Part shown: positions 1 to 5,428 of the stretch, one piece after another
Layout of the letters: each line of letters begins with the position of its first letter
How positions within the stretch are numbered: position 1 is the stretch's first letter
Source of the DNA: an uncultured Gemmatimonadota bacterium
GTDB taxonomy: Bacteria; Gemmatimonadota; Gemmatimonadetes; Gemmatimonadales; Gemmatimonadaceae
Assembly (NCBI GenBank): GCA_946479895.1
Contig: CAMLHT010000255.1
Span: 1 to 5,428 of the forward strand
DNA length: 5,428 nucleotides
Reading direction: 5' to 3'
Notes under the pieces: model-generated
What the model was told of the DNA's origin: nothing
Database searches by the model: none
What the model saw: only the letters and a program-made list of their open reading frames with translations
Translations under genes and position numbers: made by a program

Positions 1-807
1 CAATCCATCCCCGAGCACGTTGAAGGCCAGCGCCGTCCCGACGATCGCAAGGCCGGGAAAGACCGGGATCCACCAGTACTGCGAGAAGGCGCCGTGCCCG
101 TCGAGGATGATCGCCCCCCAGCTCGCGTTCGCCGTGCGGGCGCCGAAGCCGAGGAACGAGAGGCCGGCCTCCAGCGCGATCACCCCCGCCACGGCGACGG
201 TCGCGGCGACCACCGCCGGGCCGATGACGTTCGGGAGGATGTGCCGCAGCACGACGCGCGTCCGTCGCGCACCGAGCGCGACCGCCGCCGCCACGTACTC
301 CCGCGGCTTCGCGGCCATCACCTCGGCCCGTACCAGCCGGGCGATCGTGAACCACCCCGTGAAGCCGATGCCGAGGATCAGCGCCGTCGCCCCCTTCTCC
401 CAGTACGAGAGGAGGACGATGAGGAGCAGCACGCGCGGGATCGCCATCAGCCCGTCGAGCGCCCGCATGAGGACCGTGTCCACGGCGCCGCCGGCATAGC
501 CCGCGACCATGCCGTAGGCGACGCCGAGCGTGGTGGAGAGGAGCACGGCGAGAAACGCGACGGAGAGTGAGGTGCGCGCGCCATGGATCACCCGCGAGAG
601 GAGGTCGCGGCTGGCGAGGTCCGTCCCGAAGGGATGCGCGAGCGTCGGCGCGTGCGCGCGGAGATTGACGATGTCGAGCTGCGCGGTCGGCGGGTACGGG
701 CTCACCAGCGGCGCGGCGAGGGCGATGATCGCCATGGCGAGCACGAACGCCCCCGCGGCGACGACGCCCCAGCCGGGTCGGCGGATGCGCGCAAACCGCT
801 CAGGCAT
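1..807 (-). CDS. DppC/OppC-family peptide ABC transporter permease (C-terminus cut by window edge)
   Basis: Inner-membrane permease subunit of a peptide-type (dipeptide/oligopeptide/nickel) ABC importer, which pairs with the DppB-like permease encoded just upstream. The 269 codons in the window carry the family's features in order: a first membrane segment at about residues 15-35, the conserved N-terminal OppC block GTDLASRDLLSRVIHGARTS (61-80), membrane segments near 83-105, 115-135, 141-158, 195-220 and 246-266, and the ATPase-docking EAA loop (EYVAAAVALGA, then HILPN, about 170-193). The reading ends at NVLGDGL, which in this family is normally followed by a short RDALDPR-like tail, so only some 10-25 residues are missing. 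The ATG is preceded by GAGGG at suitable spacing, and ATGCCTGA joins this start to the stop of the upstream permease (8-nt overlap), implying translational coupling. The family is certain; the transported substrate cannot be read from the sequence. Confidence 0.95.
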   Translation of the reverse strand, partial: MPERFARIRRPGWGVVAAGAFVLAMAIIALAAPLVSPYPPTAQLDIVNLRAHAPTLAHPFGTDLASRDLLSRVIHGARTSLSVAFLAVLLSTTLGVAYGMVAGYAGGAVDTVLMRALDGLMAIPRVLLLIVLLSYWEKGATALILGIGFTGWFTIARLVRAEVMAAKPREYVAAAVALGARRTRVVLRHILPNVIGPAVVAATVAVAGVIALEAGLSFLGFGARTANASWGAIILDGHGAFSQYWWIPVFPGLAIVGTALAFNVLGDGL

Positions 808-1765
808 CCCGCACCCTCGGATCGAGGATCGCCGTGAGGATGTCGGCGGCCAGGCTTCCACCAGCCACGAGGATGCCGGAGATGATCACGCTCGCCGTGG
901 CCACGTCGTAATCCAGCGCCTGCACGGCGGTGACGGCCAGCCACCCGAGTCCGTGCCAGTCGAAGACGTACTCCACGAAGAAGATTCCGCCGAGAACCGT
1001 GGGCACGAGCAGGCCGAGCATGGTGACTGTCGGCGTGAGCGCGTTGCGCAGCGCGTGGTGCGCGACGACCACCCGCTCCGTGGCGCCCTTGGCGCGCGCC
1101 GTCCGCAGGAAATCGGCCGGCAGGATGTCGATGAGCGCCGCGCGCTGGAACCGCGCGAGGATCACGGCGATGAGCATAGTCAGTGTCAGCACCGGCATGA
1201 CGAGATGCGCGAGGCGGTCGGCGATGACCTGTGAGGTCGATCCGTAGTCGGCGATCAGCGGGTCGGCGATGCCGGAGATCGGAAAGAGGCCGAGCCGCGA
1301 CCCGAGACCGAGCTGCACGAGCAGCGCCAGCCAGAAATCCGGGATCGAGTAGACGACCACCGAGAGCGTGCTGATCACGCGGTCGCGGGCCGATCGGCGC
1401 GACGACCCGGCGAGGATGCCGAGCCCGATGCCGACGATCACCGCGAGGGAGAGGCTGGCCACCGCGAGGGTGAGGGTCCTGGGCAGGGCGTCGGCGATCG
1501 CCGCGCTGACCGGACGATGCTGGAGGATCGAATAGCCGAAGTCACCGCGGGCGACGTTCGCCACGTAACGCGCGAACTGCTCGGCCACGGGCCGCTCGTA
1601 GCCGAAGAGCGCGCGCCACTGGGCGCGGATCGCCGGCGACATGTTCGGGTCCTCGTAGCTGAACGGCTCGCCGGGGGCGAGCCGGAGCAGCAGGAACGCG
1701 ATCGTCGTCACGACGACGACGACGATCGCGGCATGCGCGAGACGGGCGGCGATGAACCGCCGCAC
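800..1765 (-). CDS. DppB/OppB-family peptide ABC transporter permease
   Basis: Complete 321-residue inner-membrane permease, the normal length for DppB/OppB proteins. The start is typical (RRFIAARLAHAAI, then a Val-rich first membrane segment at about 11-29), followed by RLAPGEPF (28-35) and the periplasmic region with QFARYVANVARGDFGYS (63-79). Further membrane segments lie near 97-120, 130-155, 185-204, 247-267 and 287-312. The ATPase-contacting EAA loop is clear (DFLRTARAKGA with HALRNALTP, about 218-245), and the C-terminus DPRVRDA matches the family's LDPR(V/L)R end. The start codon is GTG, 3 nt after the TAA of the binding-protein gene. No strong Shine-Dalgarno sequence is visible, so translation is probably coupled to the upstream gene. 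It forms a heterodimer channel with the DppC-like protein. The substrate is not determinable: peptides are the family default, but nickel, opine or sugar variants exist. Confidence 0.95.
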   Translation of the reverse strand: MRRFIAARLAHAAIVVVVVTTIAFLLLRLAPGEPFSYEDPNMSPAIRAQWRALFGYERPVAEQFARYVANVARGDFGYSILQHRPVSAAIADALPRTLTLAVASLSLAVIVGIGLGILAGSSRRSARDRVISTLSVVVYSIPDFWLALLVQLGLGSRLGLFPISGIADPLIADYGSTSQVIADRLAHLVMPVLTLTMLIAVILARFQRAALIDILPADFLRTARAKGATERVVVAHHALRNALTPTVTMLGLLVPTVLGGIFFVEYVFDWHGLGWLAVTAVQALDYDVATASVIISGILVAGGSLAADILTAILDPRVRDA

Positions 1766-1768
1766 GCG

Positions 1769-3430
1769 TTATGGCGTCGCCGGCCGGAGGCCGATGCGGT
1801 CGCGATCGATACGCTTGTCGGCCGGGATCGACCAGTCGGCGAGATGGCCCCACCAGCCGTCGAGTGGGAACGGCGCGGGTTCGACCCGGCGATGGAGGGC
1901 CGCCGGCGTTGCCGACGAGTACAGCCAGACCGCCGGCGCGTCGGCGATGATGCGCTCGAACGCGACCTTCGTGTAGCGCTTCATGTCCGCCGCCGTCTGC
2001 GCGCGGCTCGCGCTGTCGAGCGCGGCATCCACCGCGGGCGACTGATACCGCAGCATGTTGCTGCCGGCCGGGATCCCCGAGCCGGCCCAGAACTGCTGGA
2101 CGCCGGTGACGCTGGGATCGGTGTTCACGGTCAGCAGCGTCGCGTCGAAGTCGGCGGTTCCGATGCGGGGCCCGAATTGCGGCGGGGCGAGCCGGGCCAG
2201 CTCGGCCTGGACTCCGGCCCGGCGCAGCTGCTCCTGGATCAGCTCCGCGTAGCGAAGGCGGATGAGGCTCGACGTGGGCACCAGGATCTCGAGCTTGAGC
2301 GGCTTGCCGTTCTTCATGCGCACCCCGTCGGGACCGCGGCGCCATCCCGCGGCGTCGAACGCGGCCGCGGCGGCCGTCGTGTCGTAGTCGAAGCCGCGAA
2401 TCGTCGTGTCGCTGAGGAGCGCCCCCGTCGGGAAGGGACCATACGCCAGGTCGGCGCCGCCCTGGAAGATGTTGGTGAGCATGCTCCGCCGGTCGAGGCT
2501 CATGGACAGCGCGCGCCGGACGGCCACGTCGCCGAGCACCGGATGCGGGCGCGAGGGCGTCTTCCGGTCATGCGTATTGAAGCCGAGATAGCCGTAGCCG
2601 TTCTGGCGGTAGGGGACGGATCGCGCCACCGTGCCGCTGTCGAGACGCCCGAGCTGGTCGATCGGGAATGCCGAGAAGAAATCGAGCTGGCCGGCGAGGA
2701 TCGCCTGCGCGGCCGAGGTGGGCGCCTGGCCGAGCATGAAGACGACGCGGTCGAGCTTCGCGCGTCCCTGGAAGTTCGCCGTGTCGGCGACGATCTCGAG
2801 GCGCACGCCCGGCTCCCATTTCATGAAGCGGAAGCGGCCGGTGCCCACCGGCGTGCGGGTCACGTCCGAGGTCTTCAGCTCGGCCACCGGCACCTTTCCA
2901 TAGACGTGCTCGGGGACGGGCGCGAGCTGGTAGACGACGTCGTAGAACTGCGTCGGCGAGCGGCGGTGGAACCAGAAGACCGGCGTGAGCGAATCGACGA
3001 CCGTCACCGAGTCGATGTTCTCGATGAGCGTGGTGAAGGTCGACCCGAGGGCGGTGTCCTTCGCGATGCGGAAGGTGTAGCGGACGTCGGACGCCGTGAC
3101 GGGCGTGCCGTCATGGAAGCGCGCGGCGGGGTCGAGGTGGAACGTGATGGAGAGCGAATCCCGCGACCAGTCCCAGCTCTTCGCGAGTCGCGGCGTGAAG
3201 GCCGCGTCGCCGAACGTCGTGAGCTTGTCGTCGATCTGCGCGAGCTTGGCGAAGAGGGCGTCCGTGATCGCCTTGCCCGTCTCGTCGTTGGCGAGCAGCG
3301 GGAAGAGCGAGCTCGGGTCGCTCGACATGCCGGCGATGAGCGTCCCGCCGCCGTCGCCACTGGTCTTGTCGCCGGCGCAGGCCGCGAGGAGCAGCGCGGC
3401 GCCCGTGGATGCAACGATTCGGAATCGCAT
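1769..3430 (-). CDS. ABC transporter solute-binding lipoprotein, family 5 (peptide/DppA-OppA type)
   Basis: Complete 553-residue extracytoplasmic binding protein that delivers substrate to the two permeases encoded directly downstream. An N-terminal signal (MRFRIVAS, then a hydrophobic stretch) ends in the lipobox LAAC with Cys18 as the predicted lipidated residue. A Gly/Asp-rich linker (19-30) precedes the mature domain. Family 5 (SBP_bac_5) hallmarks are present: FHLDPAARFHDGTPVTASDV (97-116), PVGTGRFRF (195-202 region), VRRALSMSLDR (304-314) with GGADLAYGPFP (324-334), and AAAAFDAAGW (354-363). Length is normal for the family. The ATG start gives a well-formed signal peptide; no purine-rich ribosome site precedes it. 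It lies 30 nt after the lipM stop and 3 nt before the permease start, which fits one operon. Ligand is unknown; peptide is the family default. Confidence 0.95.
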   Translation of the reverse strand: MRFRIVASTGAALLLAACAGDKTSGDGGGTLIAGMSSDPSSLFPLLANDETGKAITDALFAKLAQIDDKLTTFGDAAFTPRLAKSWDWSRDSLSITFHLDPAARFHDGTPVTASDVRYTFRIAKDTALGSTFTTLIENIDSVTVVDSLTPVFWFHRRSPTQFYDVVYQLAPVPEHVYGKVPVAELKTSDVTRTPVGTGRFRFMKWEPGVRLEIVADTANFQGRAKLDRVVFMLGQAPTSAAQAILAGQLDFFSAFPIDQLGRLDSGTVARSVPYRQNGYGYLGFNTHDRKTPSRPHPVLGDVAVRRALSMSLDRRSMLTNIFQGGADLAYGPFPTGALLSDTTIRGFDYDTTAAAAAFDAAGWRRGPDGVRMKNGKPLKLEILVPTSSLIRLRYAELIQEQLRRAGVQAELARLAPPQFGPRIGTADFDATLLTVNTDPSVTGVQQFWAGSGIPAGSNMLRYQSPAVDAALDSASRAQTAADMKRYTKVAFERIIADAPAVWLYSSATPAALHRRVEPAPFPLDGWWGHLADWSIPADKRIDRDRIGLRPATP

Positions 3431-3460
3431 GGTCGGAGTGGTGGTGGAGTGGGCGGGAGA

Positions 3461-4237
3461 TCAGCGACGCCAGGTCCAGGCGGGATCGGAAAAGCGAACG
3501 GCGTGGTGGGACTGCGAATCGAGCAGCGCGGCGTCCGGCTCGAGCGGGTCGGCGCCGGGATCGTCGGACCGGACGGCGGAGAATATGGCATCCGCGACCG
3601 CGTTCAACGATGGCTCGCCGCCGAGCAGCTCGCGGAGCGTCGCGGCGGGTGGCGGATCGGGCGCCGGCTGGCGGAGCAGCGCGGTCAACAGTCCCTGGTC
3701 ATCGTCGATGAGGATGGATCCGTGCTGGAGGAGTGCGTGTTCGGAACGCCATTGCGCGCTGCCGACGAGCTTCCGCCCGCCGGCGACGAGCTCCCCGCTC
3801 GACGGATGATCGAAGCAGGGGATCGGGCCCGGCTGCATGGCCTGCACGCGGGCGTCGGCCACGGTCACCGGGATGCCGAGGGAGCGCAGCCCGTCCACGA
3901 GGAGACGATTGATCAGGAGATACGATTCGTGGAGGCCCCCGGCGTCGGCCACCGGGGCGGCGACGGAGTAGGTGACCTCGCGGTGGTGCAGGATGGCCCG
4001 GCCCCCGGTGGGGCGCCGGACGACCGCGAAACCGCGCTCCCGGATGCGCTCGGCGTCATAGTGTCGGGCGGCTGCCTGGTTGCGGCCCAGGGAAACCGTA
4101 GGCTCCCGCCAGGCATAGACCCGACAGATCCACTCCCCGGTGGCCGCGGCGCGGTCCATCAGCGCGGCGTCCATCGCCATGTTGGCGACGCCGGAGTCGG
4201 CGGGCGTCAGCAGCGTCCTCCATCGGCGCATGGGCAT
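3461..4237 (-). CDS. lipM: Lipoate/octanoate transferase family protein, probably octanoyltransferase LipM
   Basis: Member of the BPL/LplA/LipB cofactor-transferase fold, about 258 residues from this start. Seen near the N-terminus: NMAMDAALMDRA and a SLGRNQ motif. These are followed by RRPTGGRAILHHREVTYS, the lipoyl/octanoyl-binding loop, and then CFDHPSSGELVAGGRKLVGS with AQWRSEHALLQHGSI. The Cys at the head of the CF..PS.GEL block (residue 145 counted from a GTG at 4249) lies where LipM-type enzymes carry the catalytic Cys that forms the acyl-thioester; ATP-dependent LplA ligases lack it. The expected role is transfer of octanoate from acyl carrier protein to GcvH, the first step of lipoate synthesis. 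A LipL-like amidotransferase or a plain ligase remain possible. The start is ambiguous: GTG 4249, ATG 4237 or ATG 4231, none with a good ribosome site; the family alignment begins at MRRWRTL (4231). It is divergent from gcvP and probably leads the transporter operon. Confidence 0.83.
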   Translation of the reverse strand: MPMRRWRTLLTPADSGVANMAMDAALMDRAAATGEWICRVYAWREPTVSLGRNQAAARHYDAERIRERGFAVVRRPTGGRAILHHREVTYSVAAPVADAGGLHESYLLINRLLVDGLRSLGIPVTVADARVQAMQPGPIPCFDHPSSGELVAGGRKLVGSAQWRSEHALLQHGSILIDDDQGLLTALLRQPAPDPPPAATLRELLGGEPSLNAVADAIFSAVRSDDPGADPLEPDAALLDSQSHHAVRFSDPAWTWRR

Positions 4238-4264
4238 CGGGATGAGCACTAAGGTAAATTGGAC

Positions 4265-4387
4265 GTCATCCTGCGCGAATACCGATTCGTCATCCTGAGC
4301 GAAGCGAAGGGAATACTCTCTCCTTCGCTTCGCTCAGGATGACTCCCGGCTTCGCTCGGGACGACACCGGCGCTTCGCCCGGGATAC
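4265..4387. repeat. Cluster of five related ~14-22-nt repeat units (REP-like)
   Basis: Two forward units begin GTCATCCTG at 4265 and 4289. Three reverse-oriented units share GCTTCGC followed by YCRGGAY and begin at 4327, 4349 and 4372, so the starts are about 22-24 nt apart on each side. The inner pair (4289-4310 and 4322-4343) is a perfect inverted repeat. The outer units are decayed: 4265-4280 differs from the inner forward unit at 2 of 16 positions, 4349-4365 from the inner reverse unit at 2 of 17, and 4372-4385 at 2 of 14. The arrangement resembles small dispersed palindromic repeats of the REP/BIME kind. Whether copies occur elsewhere in the genome cannot be seen here. Confidence 0.8.
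4289..4343. repeat. Perfect 22-bp inverted repeat, 11-nt loop
   Basis: The left arm 4289-4310 begins GTCATCCTGAGCGAAGCG and is exactly complementary to the right arm 4322-4343, which ends TTCGCTCAGGATGAC. The 11-nt loop is 4311-4321 (GAATACTCTCT). In RNA from either strand this would form a very stable stem; as DNA it could extrude a cruciform. No run of T follows either arm, and the flanking genes diverge, so it does not look like an intrinsic terminator. It sits about 60 nt upstream of the gcvP start codon and about 50 nt upstream of lipM. Confidence 0.92.
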
Positions 4388-4404
4388 AAATAGAGAGACC
4401 CTCC

Positions 4405-5428
4405 ATGCCAAATCGTCAAAAGGCGCCGTCCAGGGACGTGCGCAGCTTCGTTCCCCGGCACATCGGCCCCAGCGAGACGGAAACGCAGGAAATGCTGAAG
4501 GCGATCGGTGTCGATTCCCTCGATGCCCTCATCGACCAGACCGTCCCCGAGTCGATCCGTCTCCGCAGGCCGCTCGCCCTGCCCGCGGGCCTGGGCGAGC
4601 ACGAGGCCCTCGCGCGACTCCGCGCCTCGATCTCGAAAAATGATGTCTACCGCTCCTACCTCGGCTACGGCTACTCGAACTGCCTTACGCCGCCGGTGAT
4701 CCAGCGGAACGTGCTGGAGAATCCCGGCTGGTACACGGCGTACACGCCCTACCAGGCGGAGATCGCCCAGGGCCGCCTCGAGGCGCTGCTCAATTTCCAG
4801 ACGGTGGTCATCGACCTCACCGGGCTCGAGATCGCGAACGCGTCGCTCCTCGACGAGGGGACCGCGGCGGCCGAGTCGATGCTGATGTGTCATTCCGTGA
4901 AGAGTGGGAGTGGGAGTGGGCGTGAGACCTTCTTCGTCGACGCTGACTGCCATCCGCAGACGATTGATGTGGTGCGCACTCGCGCTCGCGCTCGTGGGTT
5001 CGAGGTCGTCGTCGGCGACTGGAAGACGTTCGAGTTCTCGGACAAGGTGTTCGGCGCGCTCGTCTCGTATCCCACGACCGACGGCGCGGTGTACGACTAC
5101 CGCGACTTCTGCGACAAGGCGCACGCCGCCGGCGCGGCGGTGACGGTCGTCGCGGACCTGATGAGCCTCGTGCTGCTCACGCCCCCGGGCGAGTTCGGCG
5201 CCGACGTCTGCGTCGGCAACTCCCAGCGCTTCGGCGTCCCCCTCGGCTTCGGCGGCCCGCACGCCGCCTTCTTCGCGACGAAGGAGGAGTTCAAGCGCTC
5301 GCTGCCCGGGCGGATCATCGGCGTCTCGCGCGACGCCGACGGCAAGCCCGCGCTCCGCATGGCGCTCCAGACCCGCGAGCAGCACATCCGCCGCGAGAAG
5401 GCGACGAGCAACGTCTGCACGGCGCAGG
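4405..5428 (+). CDS. gcvP: Glycine dehydrogenase (decarboxylating), P-protein, N-terminal part (runs off window)
   Basis: Pyridoxal-phosphate P-protein of the cytoplasmic glycine cleavage system. It decarboxylates glycine and passes the aminomethyl group to the lipoyl arm of GcvH. The first 341 codons are present with no stop; the full-length family is about 950 residues, and its PLP-binding lysine lies in the missing C-terminal half. Diagnostic blocks: [17 protein letters not shown] (15-31), SYLGYGY (84-90), [20 protein letters not shown] (95-114) followed by [33 protein letters not shown] (181-194), [20 protein letters not shown] (272-291), [18 protein letters not shown] (303-320) and [15 protein letters not shown] (322-336). 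The RHIGP start and SQRFGVP block mark the single-chain form, not split GcvPA. AGAGAG at 4392-4397 is a modest ribosome site. Residues 167-172 are an unusual Ser-Gly triplet repeat. It is transcribed away from lipM, whose product would help lipoylate its partner GcvH. Confidence 0.97.
   Translation, partial: MPNRQKAPSRDVRSFVPRHIGPSETETQEMLKAIGVDSLDALIDQTVPESIRLRRPLALPAGLGEHEALARLRASISKNDVYRSYLGYGYSNCLTPPVIQRNVLENPGWYTAYTPYQAEIAQGRLEALLNFQTVVIDLTGLEIANASLLDEGTAAAESMLMCHSVKSGSGSGRETFFVDADCHPQTIDVVRTRARARGFEVVVGDWKTFEFSDKVFGALVSYPTTDGAVYDYRDFCDKAHAAGAAVTVVADLMSLVLLTPPGEFGADVCVGNSQRFGVPLGFGGPHAAFFATKEEFKRSLPGRIIGVSRDADGKPALRMALQTREQHIRREKATSNVCTAQ
4903..4920 (+). repeat. Hexanucleotide tandem repeat AGTGGG x3 inside gcvP
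   Basis: Three exact AGTGGG copies encode Ser-Gly three times (residues 167-172) just before [12 protein letters not shown], in a segment that varies between P-proteins. The unit is six bases, so gain or loss of a unit keeps the frame. Confidence 0.9.

Larger units (their letters stand above)
4238..4404. promoter_or_regulatory. Divergent intergenic region between lipM and gcvP
   Basis: This is the only sizeable non-coding gap. It must hold the 5' signals for both gcvP (plus strand) and the minus-strand lipM operon. Most of it is occupied by the repeat cluster at 4265-4387. I could not find a convincing -35/-10 pair on either strand. TACAAA at 4385-4390 resembles a -10 but would leave almost no leader before the gcvP ATG, and the -35 position is poor. 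No glycine riboswitch-like aptamer, a common leader for glycine cleavage genes, was recognisable. The regulatory role is inferred from position only. Confidence 0.5.

Noticed and set aside
530..1234. Plus-strand open frames opposite the two permease genes
   Set aside because: No family resemblance, and the minus strand gives clean permease proteins with EAA loops and membrane segments.
1517..4252. A 911-codon open frame on the plus strand, antisense to the binding protein and lipM genes
   Set aside because: Its translation is low-complexity, rich in Arg, Glu, Asp and Gly, with no recognisable domain. The opposite strand encodes clear families over the same span. Long antisense frames are expected in high-GC coding DNA.
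4289..4343. Intrinsic terminator
   Set aside because: Neither arm is followed by a T-run and both neighbouring genes are transcribed away from the hairpin.
4265..4387. Possible mini-CRISPR array
   Set aside because: The units are in opposite orientations, lie nearly adjacent without unique spacers of constant length, and no cas-like gene is present.
4385..4390. TACAAA as a -10 promoter element for gcvP
   Set aside because: Only four of six positions match, the upstream -35 position is poor and the implied leader would be under 10 nt. It is too weak to list as a promoter.
4249..5385. A 378-codon open frame on the minus strand opposite gcvP
   Set aside because: It lies antisense to an unmistakable GcvP, crosses the intergenic repeat cluster and has a charged, domain-free translation, so it is a compositional shadow.
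4405..5428. Split-type GcvPA (about 450 residues)
   Set aside because: The RHIGP N-terminus, SQRFGVP block and [11 protein letters not shown] block match the single-chain P-protein better than GcvPA.

Overview
The window is G+C-rich (about two thirds G+C by eye) and densely coding. It suggests a high-GC bacterium. A full-length (P-type) glycine decarboxylase, a LipM-like octanoyltransferase with a Cys-type active site and a lipoprotein-type family 5 solute-binding protein fit a Gemmatimonadota or similar soil/metagenomic lineage. That placement is an inference, not something the sequence proves.

Layout. Positions 1-4237 hold four genes, all on the minus strand. In transcription order they are a LipM-like lipoyl/octanoyl transferase (3461-4237), a peptide-type ABC transporter solute-binding lipoprotein (1769-3430), a DppB/OppB-type permease (800-1765) and a DppC/OppC-type permease (1-807, which loses its last residues at the window edge). 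Spacing is tight: 30 nt between lipM and the binding protein, 3 nt between the binding protein and the first permease, and an 8-nt overlap between the two permeases. The four are probably one operon. The ATPase genes (DppD/DppF type) would be expected beyond the left edge. On the plus strand, gcvP (glycine decarboxylase, P-protein) starts at 4405 and runs off the right edge after 341 codons.

The only non-coding stretch of any size is the divergent intergenic region at about 4238-4404. It contains a perfect 22-bp inverted repeat with an 11-nt loop, flanked by three degraded copies of the same half-site, giving five related units in about 120 bp. This is the most structured unexplained element in the window.

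How the genes work together. LipM-type enzymes place octanoate on GcvH, the carrier protein of the glycine cleavage system, and GcvP is the decarboxylase of that system, so the divergent lipM/gcvP pair makes metabolic sense. The transporter genes have no obvious direct link to lipoylation beyond co-transcription; import of peptides or amino acids, including glycine-containing ones, is only a guess. I see no CRISPR array, RNA gene, insertion sequence, phage gene or defence system, and no clear undescribed multigene system. The window is largely ordinary apart from the repeat cluster and some smaller sequence-level oddities.
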